This document shows positions 34,104 to 43,225 of a stretch of 59,104 nucleotides of DNA, one piece after another. The position numbers and the translations under genes were made by a program. Origin of the DNA: Aureobasidium sp. EXF-3400 (Eukaryota; Ascomycota; Dothideomycetes; Dothideales; Saccotheciaceae); NCBI GenBank assembly GCA_024195585.1, contig SWBL01000324.1, positions 1 to 59,104 of the forward strand, in the 5' to 3' direction. The notes beneath the pieces are model-generated. The model searched no databases. It was not told where the DNA came from and saw only the letters and a list, made by a program, of their open reading frames with translations. The stretch's first letter is position 1. Each line of letters opens with the position of its first letter.

Positions 34104-35103
34104 AGACGAGTGAGTAAGCTCGGCAACAGACTTGAGTATTCGATTGATGTGCTGACCTAGCTGAAGAGTGTTACACTGCTGCAGGGCAAGCTATGGGGAT
34201 TACGCTTAACTGGAGAGCAGAGAAGGCAGAGGGAAGCTTGCAATGAAAAGCACGAATCACAATACATGAAGAGCATTCAAACGCAGAAAGAGACTTACAA
34301 TAGTCCAAATTTCAACGATCGCAAACCACACTCTTTCAAACAAGCACGACGATCTGAGCTTGATTTGCTATTCGTCAATTGGCATCAGAAGAAAAGGGGT
34401 AGGTAGCTGTTCGGGGACCCCTCCAGAGCCACGTGCTTTATATTGATCCACCGAACCCAATTTAACCTCACTCATCCAATGTTTCCAGCCTTATCTGTAC
34501 GGCTATCTACCGTTGCACATTTTCTATCACGCTTCTCTGATTCGAGCTTTCTTGCTCTGTCATCCTACAACACACTCATGCGCAAAATAATGTGCCTCAG
34601 TAAGGATCTATAGATGTTCACACCCGCGAACCTTAGACTCGGCGAGCCTGAATTCTGTTGTTTCAACAATTGCTCTCTAGAAAAGCTTCATGTTAATGGT
34701 GTCAAGGTCGAAAGCAAGATTGATCAGAAGTTATATCGCTGAAGCCAATGAAGCGAATAGAGACGACGAATTGGCAGAATGAGAGGTAATAGCTCTGACA
34801 TGCACTCGCTCACACGATCCCAGACAAACGCTTAGCAAGGTTCAAGGATGGGTCTTTCATCGTCGAAATTAGTTTGACGGCCATGACAGATGCCTCAGTG
34901 AGTCCACTGTAACCCACGAGCAGCTTTCCCCTCTTCGTCCGCCGGTCACCAGCTCAGCAGGCCTTACGGACCAAACTTTTCGCATTCTTGCAATCCACTT
35001 GACAGGCATAAAAGGCCGACTCCTGCCTCGAATCCTGCATCCATCTTTCAACACTGCACCTACCTCACTCTTCTTCTCGAAACTACACCTCAAGTCGTTC
35101 AAA
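34104..35103. other. Intergenic, 1 kb, no gene recognised
   Basis: No coding frame with recognisable features on either strand. A TATA-like CATAAAA stands at about 35007, roughly 100 bases before the next start, followed by a CT-rich leader. Nothing else is seen. Confidence 0.5.
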
Positions 35104-35766
35104 ATGTCAGAAATCATATCGATTCTCACTGGGCTTTGTTACCTCTCGAACTTGATCGATGCTCCCCTGCCTTGGTGCGCAAGTGGAGCTTCGGGTGATA
35201 CCAACCAGATCGTCAAAGCACTGGTGGCAACATCCAAGCTGGGAGTTGCAAACTCCAACACCGCAGAGGGCGGTATCGAGCAGCCCTATGCGGAAAGTCC
35301 CCTTGCCAAAGCCCTTCAAATCATTCAGTCCCAGCCATTCCCTGGGCTGACTGCGCTTTCTGAGGAAGAACTCGACAAATTCCTGGCTGGGTTGGAGGCT
35401 CCCAAGCTCACGACCATGTTAACTGTCTCTGTTAGCATGCCGACTAAACGATCGACACCTGAAGCAGTTGCTGATCTCCCCGGTCTCTCTGATGAAGAAT
35501 TGAAGAAACACGGATTCAGAAGGGAATGGTATGATTGCCCAACCCTCGTGCCAATTCCCTGCTTGAGCGATATATTCGCATCGCCAACGCGGTTGCCACC
35601 TTCCGACGAATTCTTGGCTAGATTGGATGCTCCAAAGCCGACCAAACGCTCGGAATCGACTTCGGCATCTGATCACAGTTCTGAGGAAGGACTGAAAAAG
35701 ACTGCAGACGAAGGACCGGAAAAGGCGGGATTCTTCTGTGTACCTTTTACACTGATCTGCCTGTAG
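35104..35766 (+). CDS. Possible processed precursor with Lys-Arg sites and paired Cys peptides
   Basis: 220 residues from the first ATG (MSEIISILTGLCYLSNLIDA). The N-terminus is moderately hydrophobic and could be a weak signal sequence. Related segments recur: LSEEELDKFLAGLEAPK, LSDEELKKHG and SDEFLARLDAPKPTKR. Two KR dibasic sites occur in the similar contexts MPTKRSTPE and KPTKRSES, as Kex2-type proteases would cut. Two Cys-bracketed peptides, DCPTLVPIPCL and FCVPFTLICL at the extreme C-terminus, resemble each other. This layout recalls Kex2-processed repeat proteins and fungal pheromone or RiPP precursors, but no known pheromone sequence is present. The family is not recognised, and a non-secreted protein is equally possible. 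Confidence 0.6.
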   Translation: MSEIISILTGLCYLSNLIDAPLPWCASGASGDTNQIVKALVATSKLGVANSNTAEGGIEQPYAESPLAKALQIIQSQPFPGLTALSEEELDKFLAGLEAPKLTTMLTVSVSMPTKRSTPEAVADLPGLSDEELKKHGFRREWYDCPTLVPIPCLSDIFASPTRLPPSDEFLARLDAPKPTKRSESTSASDHSSEEGLKKTADEGPEKAGFFCVPFTLICL

Positions 35767-36701
35767 GCAGCCCGCGCAGGCAACGCAGTTGCCATTCTGA
35801 TCGTGAGTAACTCACTACAACTATGCAAAACCATGAGTACTAGATTTGCTAAGCTCCTCCAGATGAAGAGTGATGATCCCTTCATGATTCTCTGGCTGTA
35901 CTTTGTGTACGTCGATCAAAGAAGAGCAGCTCAACCTGCACGTGTTTTGGCTACAAGGAATCTGGTATGATTTGAGGCAGGAACTGTTCTGTTTTGTCGC
36001 TCTGATGTGCTCTCCCTGTTGACATACTGTCCCTACCTCATATGTCTTGTTTTTTCCCCTTTTTTTACACGATGCACCTGCCTTGTTGTATAGTTTCAAT
36101 AATAGTAATGTTTACTTGGGGCTTCACCGGTATCGTCCCCTCTCTTTTCATCACGTTGATCTTCATGTACTTACAAGATCTACAACTTGTGTATGTCAGC
36201 GCATAGGTGAGGCAAACCATTCCAAGATCTCTGTCCACACTAAGGGGAAAGCAGAGAAAACGATCGAGAGAGACACGAATCCAGGTGGAGCAAGATATAG
36301 GCCACTGTCCAATGACTGGGCAGGAGTTACGGAAGCACCCGGGATGTAACCACCAGTCAATTGTTGGTCCAATGGTAGACAATACAAGGTTTGCTGATGC
36401 TATCTCACCTGCGGTAAGACTTGTTTGCTGGATATTGCTGATGCGTTGTCTTCAGGCATTTCCATCCAGGCTTTGTCCATCAAGTATTCATCAAAAGCAA
36501 CACACTCCTGTGGACAGACTTCCGGAATCACAGACCTACTACCACAACAAGTCTTATCAACTCTTCGACTACCCGCAAAAACAAGATCTTGTCCAGAGTA
36601 TCACGATGCGTACCCTTAAAACCCACACCTACCTCAGGACGACCCAGAACCAACCCACAAAACAGATAACCACCATCCACTCAAACACAAGAACAGTCAC
36701 T
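35767..36701. other. Intergenic / leader region
   Basis: About 0.9 kb. A frame open from 36207 continues into the coiled-coil gene but looks like non-coding leader before 36600. A possible leader intron lies at about 36414-36458 (GTAAGA...TTCAG). No other feature. Confidence 0.4.
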
Positions 36702-37040
36702 ATGTCAGGCAACAGAAGCTACCCCAACCTACGCTGGGACTCTCAAAGCACTTTCCGCACCATCGTCTCCGCAGAAGAACAAGAGCGAGCCAGAAGACAT
36801 GGCCGCGAAGTTCCCTTTCTGGAAGGCAAACTTGAGATACTGAATAGGCATCTCCTGGACACAAATCATCAACTCAGAGCCAAGCTTGATGAACTGGCTG
36901 CAGTGCAGCACCGGTATGAGGAGTTGAACAGGGCTCACAACAATCTTATCGCGACGCACAGGAGGGTTGCAAGGAAGAATGGCGAGTTAGCGCAGGAGAA
37001 TGATATGCTGAGAGCTCTTCACAGAGGAGGTCGTCGTTGA
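36702..37040 (+). CDS. Short coiled-coil protein, array member 1
   Basis: 112 residues from MSGNRSYPNLRWDS. From about residue 35 to the end the sequence is one heptad-rich helix (LEGKLEILNRHLLDTNHQLR, then KNGELAQENDMLRAL) with Leu/Asn spacing typical of parallel coiled coils, ending HRGGRR. An in-frame Met at 36606 would add 32 residues of basic, non-helical sequence. It shares the ENxxLR style of the following genes but alignment is weak. It is the first of seven plus-strand coiled-coil genes in 6.2 kb. Function unknown. Confidence 0.6.
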   Translation: MSGNRSYPNLRWDSQSTFRTIVSAEEQERARRHGREVPFLEGKLEILNRHLLDTNHQLRAKLDELAAVQHRYEELNRAHNNLIATHRRVARKNGELAQENDMLRALHRGGRR

Positions 37041-37501
37041 GCTGTGTCTGGAAGAGAAAACGAGAGGTTGAATGATGGCAGATGGGAAACAGTAATGCTG
37101 TCTTGCTCTTATGGAAGATGGAAGGATATGAGTTGTTGTCAATCAGATGGAAACTCGAAGACTTGTATACAACTGGATGCAGGGAGTATGTTTGCAATTG
37201 TCATTGAGAGGATCTCAAAGATAGTGGAGGAAATCATCATCACATGATCTTTTCTTGTTGCACCTCGGAGCCATGGATCAGTACCACATGGGCTAGCTCG
37301 TTGTCTTACAACAAGTTTGACAGCCAGCGAAGCAAGGACGCTGCGGACATTCATTGGATTGAACAGAAGGAAACACTAAACCTGATTCTGGAAATCGAAA
37401 TCTCGCGTACAACTCTTCGAGTATCCCAGCACCACAAGATAAGTACACTCTCTTCCGTACCATTCTCTTTGGATTATCAGCACTAACCACAGAGCTGCTC
37501 T
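37041..37501. other. Spacer between array members 1 and 2
   Basis: 461 bp. A possible 5'-UTR intron for the next gene ends at 37493 (branch CACTAAC, acceptor CCACAG) just before its start; the donor may be GTACAC near 37443. Short frames are not convincing. Confidence 0.4.
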
Positions 37502-38008
37502 ATGATCACCATGGATGAAGAGACCGCAAAAGAGATACAAGGTCTCCAAGATCAAATAGCATCTCTCCTTACACGCAAACTCCAACGAGAGGACGTTTCC
37601 ATGGAGGACGAAATCAAACATCTCAAGCAACGTCTGACAAACTCAATCAAGAGGTGTCAAGACGCAAATCTCAGAAGCACACAGCTATCGAAGAAGAATG
37701 AGCAGCTTGGAAATGAGAACCAGCTGCTGGAGAAGTCAACGAAGGATCAAGCACGTTCAATCAGAACTCAAGACTTTGAGATCGATGAGCTGGAGCAAGA
37801 GAACAGAGCACTCAAGGCCAAACTGGAAAGACTTGAGAAGCATGAGGCTGCATCCAAGAATGCGATCGCAGCTCTTAGGGAGAAGCTCGATCTGGTGCTG
37901 GAGGCTGTCTCTAAGATCGACGACAACCCTACTTCTTGTAAGTCGATATGCCAACAACCTTGACGTGTACATGAGAGAATAAATTGGTCGCCTAACAGCA
38001 TCATAGGA
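37502..38008 (+). CDS. Short coiled-coil protein, array member 2 (stop codon formed by splicing)
   Basis: Exons 37502-37937 and 38007-38008 give 145 residues. A second Met at 37511 in stronger context (CACCATGG) may be the real start. Coiled coil covers nearly the whole chain (LQDQIASLLTRKLQRED, EIKHLKQRLTNSIKRCQDAN, LEQENRALKAKLERLEKHEA). The intron (GTAAGT, branch CCTAAC, acceptor CATAG) leaves one T, and the next exon begins GA, so splicing writes TGA; if unspliced the frame runs eight residues further to 37963. The next gene aligns throughout: DEET at the start, then RED....EIxxLKxRLTxS, CQxxN and LKxKLERLxKxE. Function unknown; self-association or pairing with the neighbours is likely. 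Confidence 0.65.
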
Positions 38009-38410
38009 AGAAATCAACCAGATGAGCACATCAGAAGGTGCTTTATCGTGGAAATCAACATCAGTATAGGAACAGTATGTAAGGTAGGAGTGAAGAAGAA
38101 CTTGAGATCGTAGCTTGCTTTGAGGATGAGGTAATGGATGTGAGATGGTCGGTCTTGTTTGCTGTCTTACCTATGCAAGAAGCCAATACTATGTGATCCT
38201 TCCCTACTCTAGACGAGAAGACAAAGCCTCAACTCACACTTACCTACGCGTTCTTTCTCGGTGACTGTCAAGATGTGTGAGAACTCACGGCTTGTGAATA
38301 AGAGCTAGGAGAAGCAATTACCAACCATCTGCTTTCCGCTCGGTCTATAAAACCTTTCATCTTACCATACACACGACTTGAACAACAGCCATACTTTCTT
38401 GCCGAGCAGT
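38009..38410. promoter_or_regulatory. Spacer with TATA box before array member 3
   Basis: About 400 bp. A TATAAAA at 38346-38352 lies some 60 bases before the start of the next gene and is followed by an A/C-rich leader, a believable core promoter. No other feature. Confidence 0.5.
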
Positions 38411-38903
38411 ATGCCTAGGCGCAGCACCAGGACTGCAGATCGCAATGCTGCTTCAGCCGCCCTAGACGAGGAGACCGAGGAATTTGTCCGTGGTGTTCTA
38501 AACCAGGCAACGTCATTCGTCTTGCGCAAACGTAAGAGAGAGGATGAAGAGGTGCAAGCAGAGATACAAGAACTCAAAGACCGCTTGACGACTTCACTCC
38601 AATCCTGTCAAGAAACCAACATGAGAAAAGCAGAAGCGGATCAGAAGACCCTTGAGATCCAGGCCGAAAAAGAGCTGTTGGAGAAGAAGGCCGAAGAACA
38701 AGCAGATACCATCAAAAGTCTCGAAACAGCGGTCGTAACGGCGGAGGAAGAGAACAAAAACCTCAAGGTCAAATTGGAAAGATTAAGAAAGTACGAAGTT
38801 CTCTGGGAGGAAACGTCAACCAAGTTCAATACCATTTCTTGTAAGTTGGCATATTCGCAAGTTTGAAAAGGCCGAAGATTAGTTGTCTAACGATGCAGTA
38901 GGA
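38411..38903 (+). CDS. Short coiled-coil protein, array member 3 (stop codon formed by splicing)
   Basis: Exons 38411-38840 and 38902-38903 give 143 residues, beginning MPRRSTRTADRNAASAALDE. A basic N-terminus (RKRKRED) could serve nuclear import. Residues about 48-135 form a long coiled coil (EIQELKDRLTTSLQSCQETN, LEIQAEKELLEKKAEEQADT, EENKNLKVKLERLRKYE). As in member 2, the last exon begins GA after a phase-1 intron, giving TGA at the same place relative to the family sequence. An alternative acceptor (GCAG at 38897) would instead add about 24 basic residues. It is the closest paralogue of member 2. Function unknown. Confidence 0.65.
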
Positions 38904-39156
38904 AAACATCAGATATATCGGCACGCCGGAAGACGACTTGACAATAGAGAGCCAAGATGGCTTCCAAGCGGAAAGTAAACAGTGAAAGGGGGCTCGGAAC
39001 TATAACCGCGAGTGAAGGATTGATTACCATCGGAGCTCGCCACAGATTCACTTGATTTTCATTGGTTATCTACAAACCAAAATTGAATTCAGCTTCTACA
39101 TAACTCTCAACTGCGCTGACCACAAATCCAAAGATCTGCATACAAGCCCGCCCATC

Positions 39157-39627
39157 ATGGTCACCCCCGCCGACATGATCAGAGAACTCACCCTCAATAA
39201 TAAACTCCTCGTCAAGAAGAACGAAGCTCTCAAGGTCGAAAATCACAACCTCAGAGTCACCAACGACATGCTCAAGAACAAGGCTGCTACAGACCAAGCC
39301 ATCATGAACGCCGCCGTCACCATCAAGAACCTCGAGGCCTACAACCAAACCCTTGAGAACGAGAACCAGCACCTCAGAGAGCAGCTTGAGCACTGCGCTA
39401 AGAAGAAGGAGATTGACAAGAAGTTGGATGTCTTGAGAAAGGAGGTCGAGGCTATCGATGAGGAGCTTGCTAAGCGTATGGCCGAGATGGACATCATGCA
39501 GGAACTGAATGAGAAGATCGAGCTGTTGAAGCAGATTGATGCTCAGGAAGATGGCCAGAAGGAGAACGAGTCAGATTCCGATGATGTCTTCAAGGAGCAC
39601 GCCAAGGACAAGGAAGACAGCAAGTGA
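39157..39627 (+). CDS. Short coiled-coil protein, array member 4
   Basis: 156 residues from the ATG in context ATCATGG (MVTPADMIRELTLNNKLLVK). Nearly all helix: KNEALKVENHNLRVTNDMLK, NLEAYNQTLENENQHLREQL and LRKEVEAIDEELAKRMAEMD, with Asn at repeated core positions as in leucine zippers. The tail is acidic (KENESDSDDVFKEHAKDKED). A probable 3'-UTR intron (39635-39686) begins seven bases after the stop. The ENxxLRVxNxxLK pattern is shared with member 5. Confidence 0.65.
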   Translation: MVTPADMIRELTLNNKLLVKKNEALKVENHNLRVTNDMLKNKAATDQAIMNAAVTIKNLEAYNQTLENENQHLREQLEHCAKKKEIDKKLDVLRKEVEAIDEELAKRMAEMDIMQELNEKIELLKQIDAQEDGQKENESDSDDVFKEHAKDKEDSK

Positions 39628-39634
39628 TTCAGGG

Positions 39635-39686
39635 GTAAGTTTGTTTATCACCAGCATATTGAGAATGACTGTTGACGAGCCCCCAG
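39635..39686 (+). other. Probable 3'-UTR intron of array member 4
   Basis: Donor GGGGTAAGTTTG and acceptor CCCCCAG, 52 nt, starting seven bases after the TGA stop. The donor lies in a 13-nt string (39627-39639) repeated after array member 6. Seen in sequence only. Confidence 0.45.
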
Positions 39687-40002
39687 GTGCTGCCTCCACG
39701 TAGTTCATCTGAGTGTTCAAACAGTTCTTTTGGATGGTGTGGTGAAAAAACGATATCCCAGTGTCTTGTCGCGGAAGTTTTGGGAGTGCTCGCACGAGGA
39801 ACGCGATTTTCGTAGATATTCACAATCGGCAAGCAAATCTTTGCGGCAAAGAAGGAACCAACTACTCAAGCTGCCCGAAACAAGAAAGTTTAGATGCCAA
39901 ACAGAAGTTGCCCAAAAAAATTCCTCCTTCCCCCTGATTCGAACCCTGGTCATCTACAACAAGACCATATATTTCACTCAAATTGATTTTATTCCTGTAA
40001 TC

Positions 40003-40064
40003 GGTTGAGTGGTGTAACGGCTTACACTCCTGATTGGTAATAAAACCGACATTCGATTCTCACC
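40003..40064 (+). pseudogene. tRNA-like element (degenerate tRNA or SINE head)
   Basis: It begins GGTTGAG and ends CTCACC, which pair as an imperfect acceptor stem. An A-box TGGTGTAACGG sits at 40010-40020 exactly where position 8 of a tRNA would fall, and a B-box-like ATTCGATTC sits at 40051-40059. The anticodon and T stems do not pair well, so it is not a normal tRNA gene. A decayed tRNA or a tRNA-derived SINE head would both fit. Confidence 0.35.
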
Positions 40065-40365
40065 TTGTACGCCTTAAATCATGCATACAGCCGATGTCCG
40101 ACATCTGGTGGCTAAGATCAAGCGGCGAGAGGTTGGTTTTCCCATATGAGCTCAGCTCTGGTTTTTTGCTGTTTTTATGTTCATTGTTACTAGTCTTGCT
40201 TCATCGTGCCTGTTCGCTTTCGACTCGATCGTCTTGTGTTCCAGTCATGCGTTTGAATGTTCCGCCCTCACTACGACAGGGGAACAAACGACACAAACAT
40301 GCCATCTTGCTGTTTATTAGACTCCATTGCCTTCTTATCTACCAGGCTGCAAGTCTACTCTCGCT

Positions 40366-40647
40366 ATGGCGCTTTTGATCGCGATGGCTTCGCGTATCAA
40401 CCTGCTCACGCGTTTCTTGAAGACGGCAACCACCCAGAATCACACATCAACAACCACCACGACAACTACCTCATTGGGAACATTCCAAAATCTCAAAGAA
40501 GTCATCGTAGAGAACGAGAACCTACTCGCTGAGAATAAGAAGCTGCTTGTTGACAACGAGCACCTTCGCGTCAGAAACTACGAACTAAAGAGGGAAGTAG
40601 AAGAGGCTTACAGACAGCTCTGGAGTCAAGAGATCGAGGGAGGTTAG
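40366..40647 (+). CDS. Short coiled-coil protein, array member 5
   Basis: 93 residues from MALLIAMASRINLLTRFLK; the Met at 40384 is an alternative. The first 20 residues are hydrophobic/basic without acidic residues, followed by a Thr run (TSTTTTTTTS), which together could be an organelle-targeting or membrane-proximal segment. Residues about 45-88 form a coiled coil (VENENLLAENKKLLVDNEHL, then RNYELKREVEEAYRQLW). A probable intron starts 16 bases after the stop (GTAAGTTTGTTT at 40664), with a donor like that of member 4. Function unknown. Confidence 0.55.
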   Translation: MALLIAMASRINLLTRFLKTATTQNHTSTTTTTTTSLGTFQNLKEVIVENENLLAENKKLLVDNEHLRVRNYELKREVEEAYRQLWSQEIEGG

Positions 40648-40881
40648 CACAAAGGACCGTGATGTAAGTTTGTTTCAAGCCCTCACTCCTTTGTTTGGCA
40701 TGAACAGCACTGATATCCGGTAGTTTCCAGATAGATCTTCTCGTTCTGCCACAACAAACACAAATACAACGCTCACACATCACTCAAGATCATCATTCCT
40801 GTCTCAACAACGTGACTCATTCCAATCAACCACTGTACCCAAACACTGTTACACCAGGAATCACGTCTAATCACCGTTACC

Positions 40882-41142
40882 ATGGAAGCCGTCGCAGAAA
40901 CACACAACGATCTACTCAACCTGCTCAACGAGAAGAACGTCGCTCTCGCTGAGATCAAGGCCGAAGCAGCCCAGAGCGCCAACGCCGTCGACAAGATCAT
41001 CGAAGAAAACCTCCAGCTCAAAGCTGAGAACGAGCGCCTTCATGCCGAGATCAAGGAACTCAGAATTAAGCTGTGGGACGCAACTGAAGAGGAACGCAAG
41101 ATGAATGCTGGACGCCTGCACGATGTCTTGAGAGTTCTTTGA
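40882..41142 (+). CDS. Short coiled-coil protein, array member 6
   Basis: 86 residues from ATG in context ACCATGG (MEAVAETHNDLLNLLNEKNV). One continuous amphipathic helix (EENLQLKAENERLHAEIKEL, then RIKLWDATEEERKMNAGRL). The LxxKLW/RQLW near the C-terminus is shared with member 5. A probable 3'-UTR intron (41246-41296) starts about 100 bases after the stop, and its donor region repeats 13 nt found after member 4. Function unknown. Confidence 0.6.
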   Translation: MEAVAETHNDLLNLLNEKNVALAEIKAEAAQSANAVDKIIEENLQLKAENERLHAEIKELRIKLWDATEEERKMNAGRLHDVLRVL

Positions 41143-42315
41143 TTGGATCAAAAGACGTTCTAAGGTACTCTTAGAGAATTGTCACGGGCAGAGTTGGTGT
41201 GACAAAGAGAGATCATTGCTCGACCCCAGATGATGAAATTCAGGGGTAAGCCAGCGTTCACAAGAACCCATTGTGAGCTCAGAGACTGACCTCCAGAGAA
41301 CGCAGTAGCCAGGCACAATCAGCTTCACCTTGTGGGCGCCTCGATTGTTCCTCGAGTAGTACTCGTTACCTTTCTCCTGTGATGTTCAACACAAAACCAA
41401 AAAGAAAATCCAGAGATCCTGCAAAAGCCGCCTCCTCCAGTTTAGCTTTCCCAGAAATCGATTTCTTGCACTTTTTCTCCATCTGCCCGTATCGCAGCCA
41501 TAACTTTGATGTTGAAACTTTATGTCTTCCAGATGATAGTTGTATAGAAGGTGCCACAGGATCCAATGGGGTGATGTTTCCATTTTGCGGAGTGAAGAGG
41601 AAAATATTGCTTTCCTTAGCCGACCTCGAGAGATATCATTGACATCGAACGTCTGGACTCGCCATATACCCAATACACTGCTTTCATGACTATATAGAAA
41701 TACAATGTCTTTAGAGACGGATGGGGTTGACCACAAGAGCCTGTCTGGCTGTTGTTTGCTCGCTGAAAGTGATGTGATCCAGAAACGGCTGTACCACTTT
41801 TGAAAATGATAACCTTGATCATCAACGCACTTCGGTGCATGATGAAGATACTACAGATAGAAGAAGTGTGAACAAGAGGCAAATGTTCTCAAATACTAGA
41901 ATCCGACTCTTCCGGCGAAAGTAGCCTATTACTCCCTACTGCGTACAGTGCCGGCTATCTCGTTCGAGCCAGCACCAAAATGCGTATGGATGACTCAGTG
42001 GCCTAGAGGTGAAAATATCTTTAAGGTCAACGTAGTCTGATGGATGGGCTGAGACAGGTCTTCACTGTTGTTGTGCATGGTGTTGGGCTCAATTCTATTA
42101 TGGTTGCTCCTTCCCGCTCTTGTATCGTTTCACTTCGTTTCGAGGGCTACTAAATCTTGAGGAAGGCGTACCCTTCACTTTTAACTGTAGTGGGGCTACC
42201 AACCGACGGGACTCAACTCTTGCACATTCTGACTTCTCGAATAAGGTACATCACACACCTCCGAGCACATTCACCAACGACATCAACCTACAACTGCCCA
42301 AGAACGCCAGCAAAC
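41143..42315. other. Spacer between array members 6 and 7
   Basis: 1.17 kb. It contains a probable 3'-UTR intron at 41246-41296. Frames at 41379-41642 (plus) and 41386-41736 (minus) have no recognised features. The A/C-rich run before 42316 looks like leader. Confidence 0.45.
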
Positions 42316-42888
42316 ATGGCATCGACTGTCCTAACATTGGTAAGTTCAATATCTCGTAAAATTGTCTCGCAACTCGAGTACGACCCGAATCTCGACCTGA
42401 GGGACTAACGGAAAGTTCAGCGACGCGAAGTCGATACTCTCCAAAGAATCAACCAAGATCACGTCCGTGCGATCGACGCAATGAAGAAACATAGAGAAAC
42501 GCAGTCAGCCCTGATCGAAGCATACAAGGAAGAAAACGAAACACGCAAAGCCCTCATCGAAGCATACAAGAAAGAGAACGAAGCACAGAAATCCACCATC
42601 GATCAGTCTATAAAGTCAGAGGAGCAAAAGCTCAGGACGACCAACGAACAAAAAACCCAGATCAAGAAGCTTGAGAAGAGAATCGCGCAGATGAAGGGCT
42701 CAAAGAAAATCCAGGAGGAGATTCTTGCCCTCAAGGCTAAGCGTGTCGATGCTGAGAAGAAGAACGAAGAAGAGATTGCTGCCCTCAAAGCCAACCATGC
42801 AGAGACTGGTATCGAGACCGACAAGGAACTTCAGGAGCGTGAGAGGGAGCTCGAGATGGCCGAGGACATCAAAGACGAAGTTTATTGA
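42316..42888 (+). CDS. Coiled-coil protein with internal repeats, array member 7
   Basis: Exons 42316-42339 and 42421-42888 (81-nt intron, branch GACTAAC, phase 0) give 163 residues starting MASTVLTL. Residues about 9-155 are one highly charged coiled coil. A 14-residue unit is tandemly repeated (ALIEAYKEENETRK, ALIEAYKKENEAQK), and weaker pairs follow (ILALKAKR, IAALKANH). The early intron after eight codons differs from the other members, which have introns at or after the stop. Homology to the array is by type and position rather than clear alignment. Function unknown. Confidence 0.65.
42508..42591 (+). repeat. Tandem 42-nt duplication inside array member 7
   Basis: Two copies of a 42-nt unit starting at 42508 and 42550, differing at several positions, encode ALIEAYKEENETRK and ALIEAYKKENEAQK. 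The six heptad positions of two 7-residue turns keep register, so the duplication lengthens the coiled coil without a phase break. Confidence 0.8.
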
Positions 42889-43225
42889 GCAGGGCTCGAC
42901 CTCTCACAGCCTTGCTTTGGCGGTCAAGCTTGTCGGTAATTCCTTGTTTCGACCTTGCTGAGTGAAGCTTTGCTCTCTTGCACTCACCTTCACATTGTCA
43001 ATGGCATCACTTGCTTGATATGGAAATCCGATTCACTCATCTTGCCGCTCTCACACTCGAGCAGCAAGCTTAAAACTCTGCTTCTCTTTGATACTTCTCT
43101 ATTCCAACTTCATCCATCTTCATCGTTGTCCATCTTCATCGTCAGGGCAACCCCTATTATCTTATACCAAATTCATCATCTTGTTAGAGAACGCACACCA
43201 CCAATCATACTCCACACAACGCAGC
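42889..43225. other. Spacer after the coiled-coil array
   Basis: 337 bp, CT-rich towards the next start (CATCTTCATCG repeats around 43110-43140). Likely leader of the next gene. Confidence 0.45.

Larger units (their letters stand above)
39628..40365. other. Spacer with tRNA-like remnants
   Basis: 738 bp between members 4 and 5. It contains the probable 3'-UTR intron of member 4 (39635-39686) and two tRNA-like pieces: a minus-strand B-box-like GGTTCGAATC near 39940 followed by T7, and a plus-strand A-box/B-box element at 40003-40064. No coding frame is convincing. Confidence 0.45.

Noticed and set aside
36207..36701. N-terminal extension of array member 1
   Set aside because: The frame is open but the encoded sequence is low in helix and looks like leader, and a likely leader intron lies within it.
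41990..42060. A-box-like TGGCCTAGAGG suggesting a further tRNA
   Set aside because: No B-box, no acceptor pairing and no terminator nearby.
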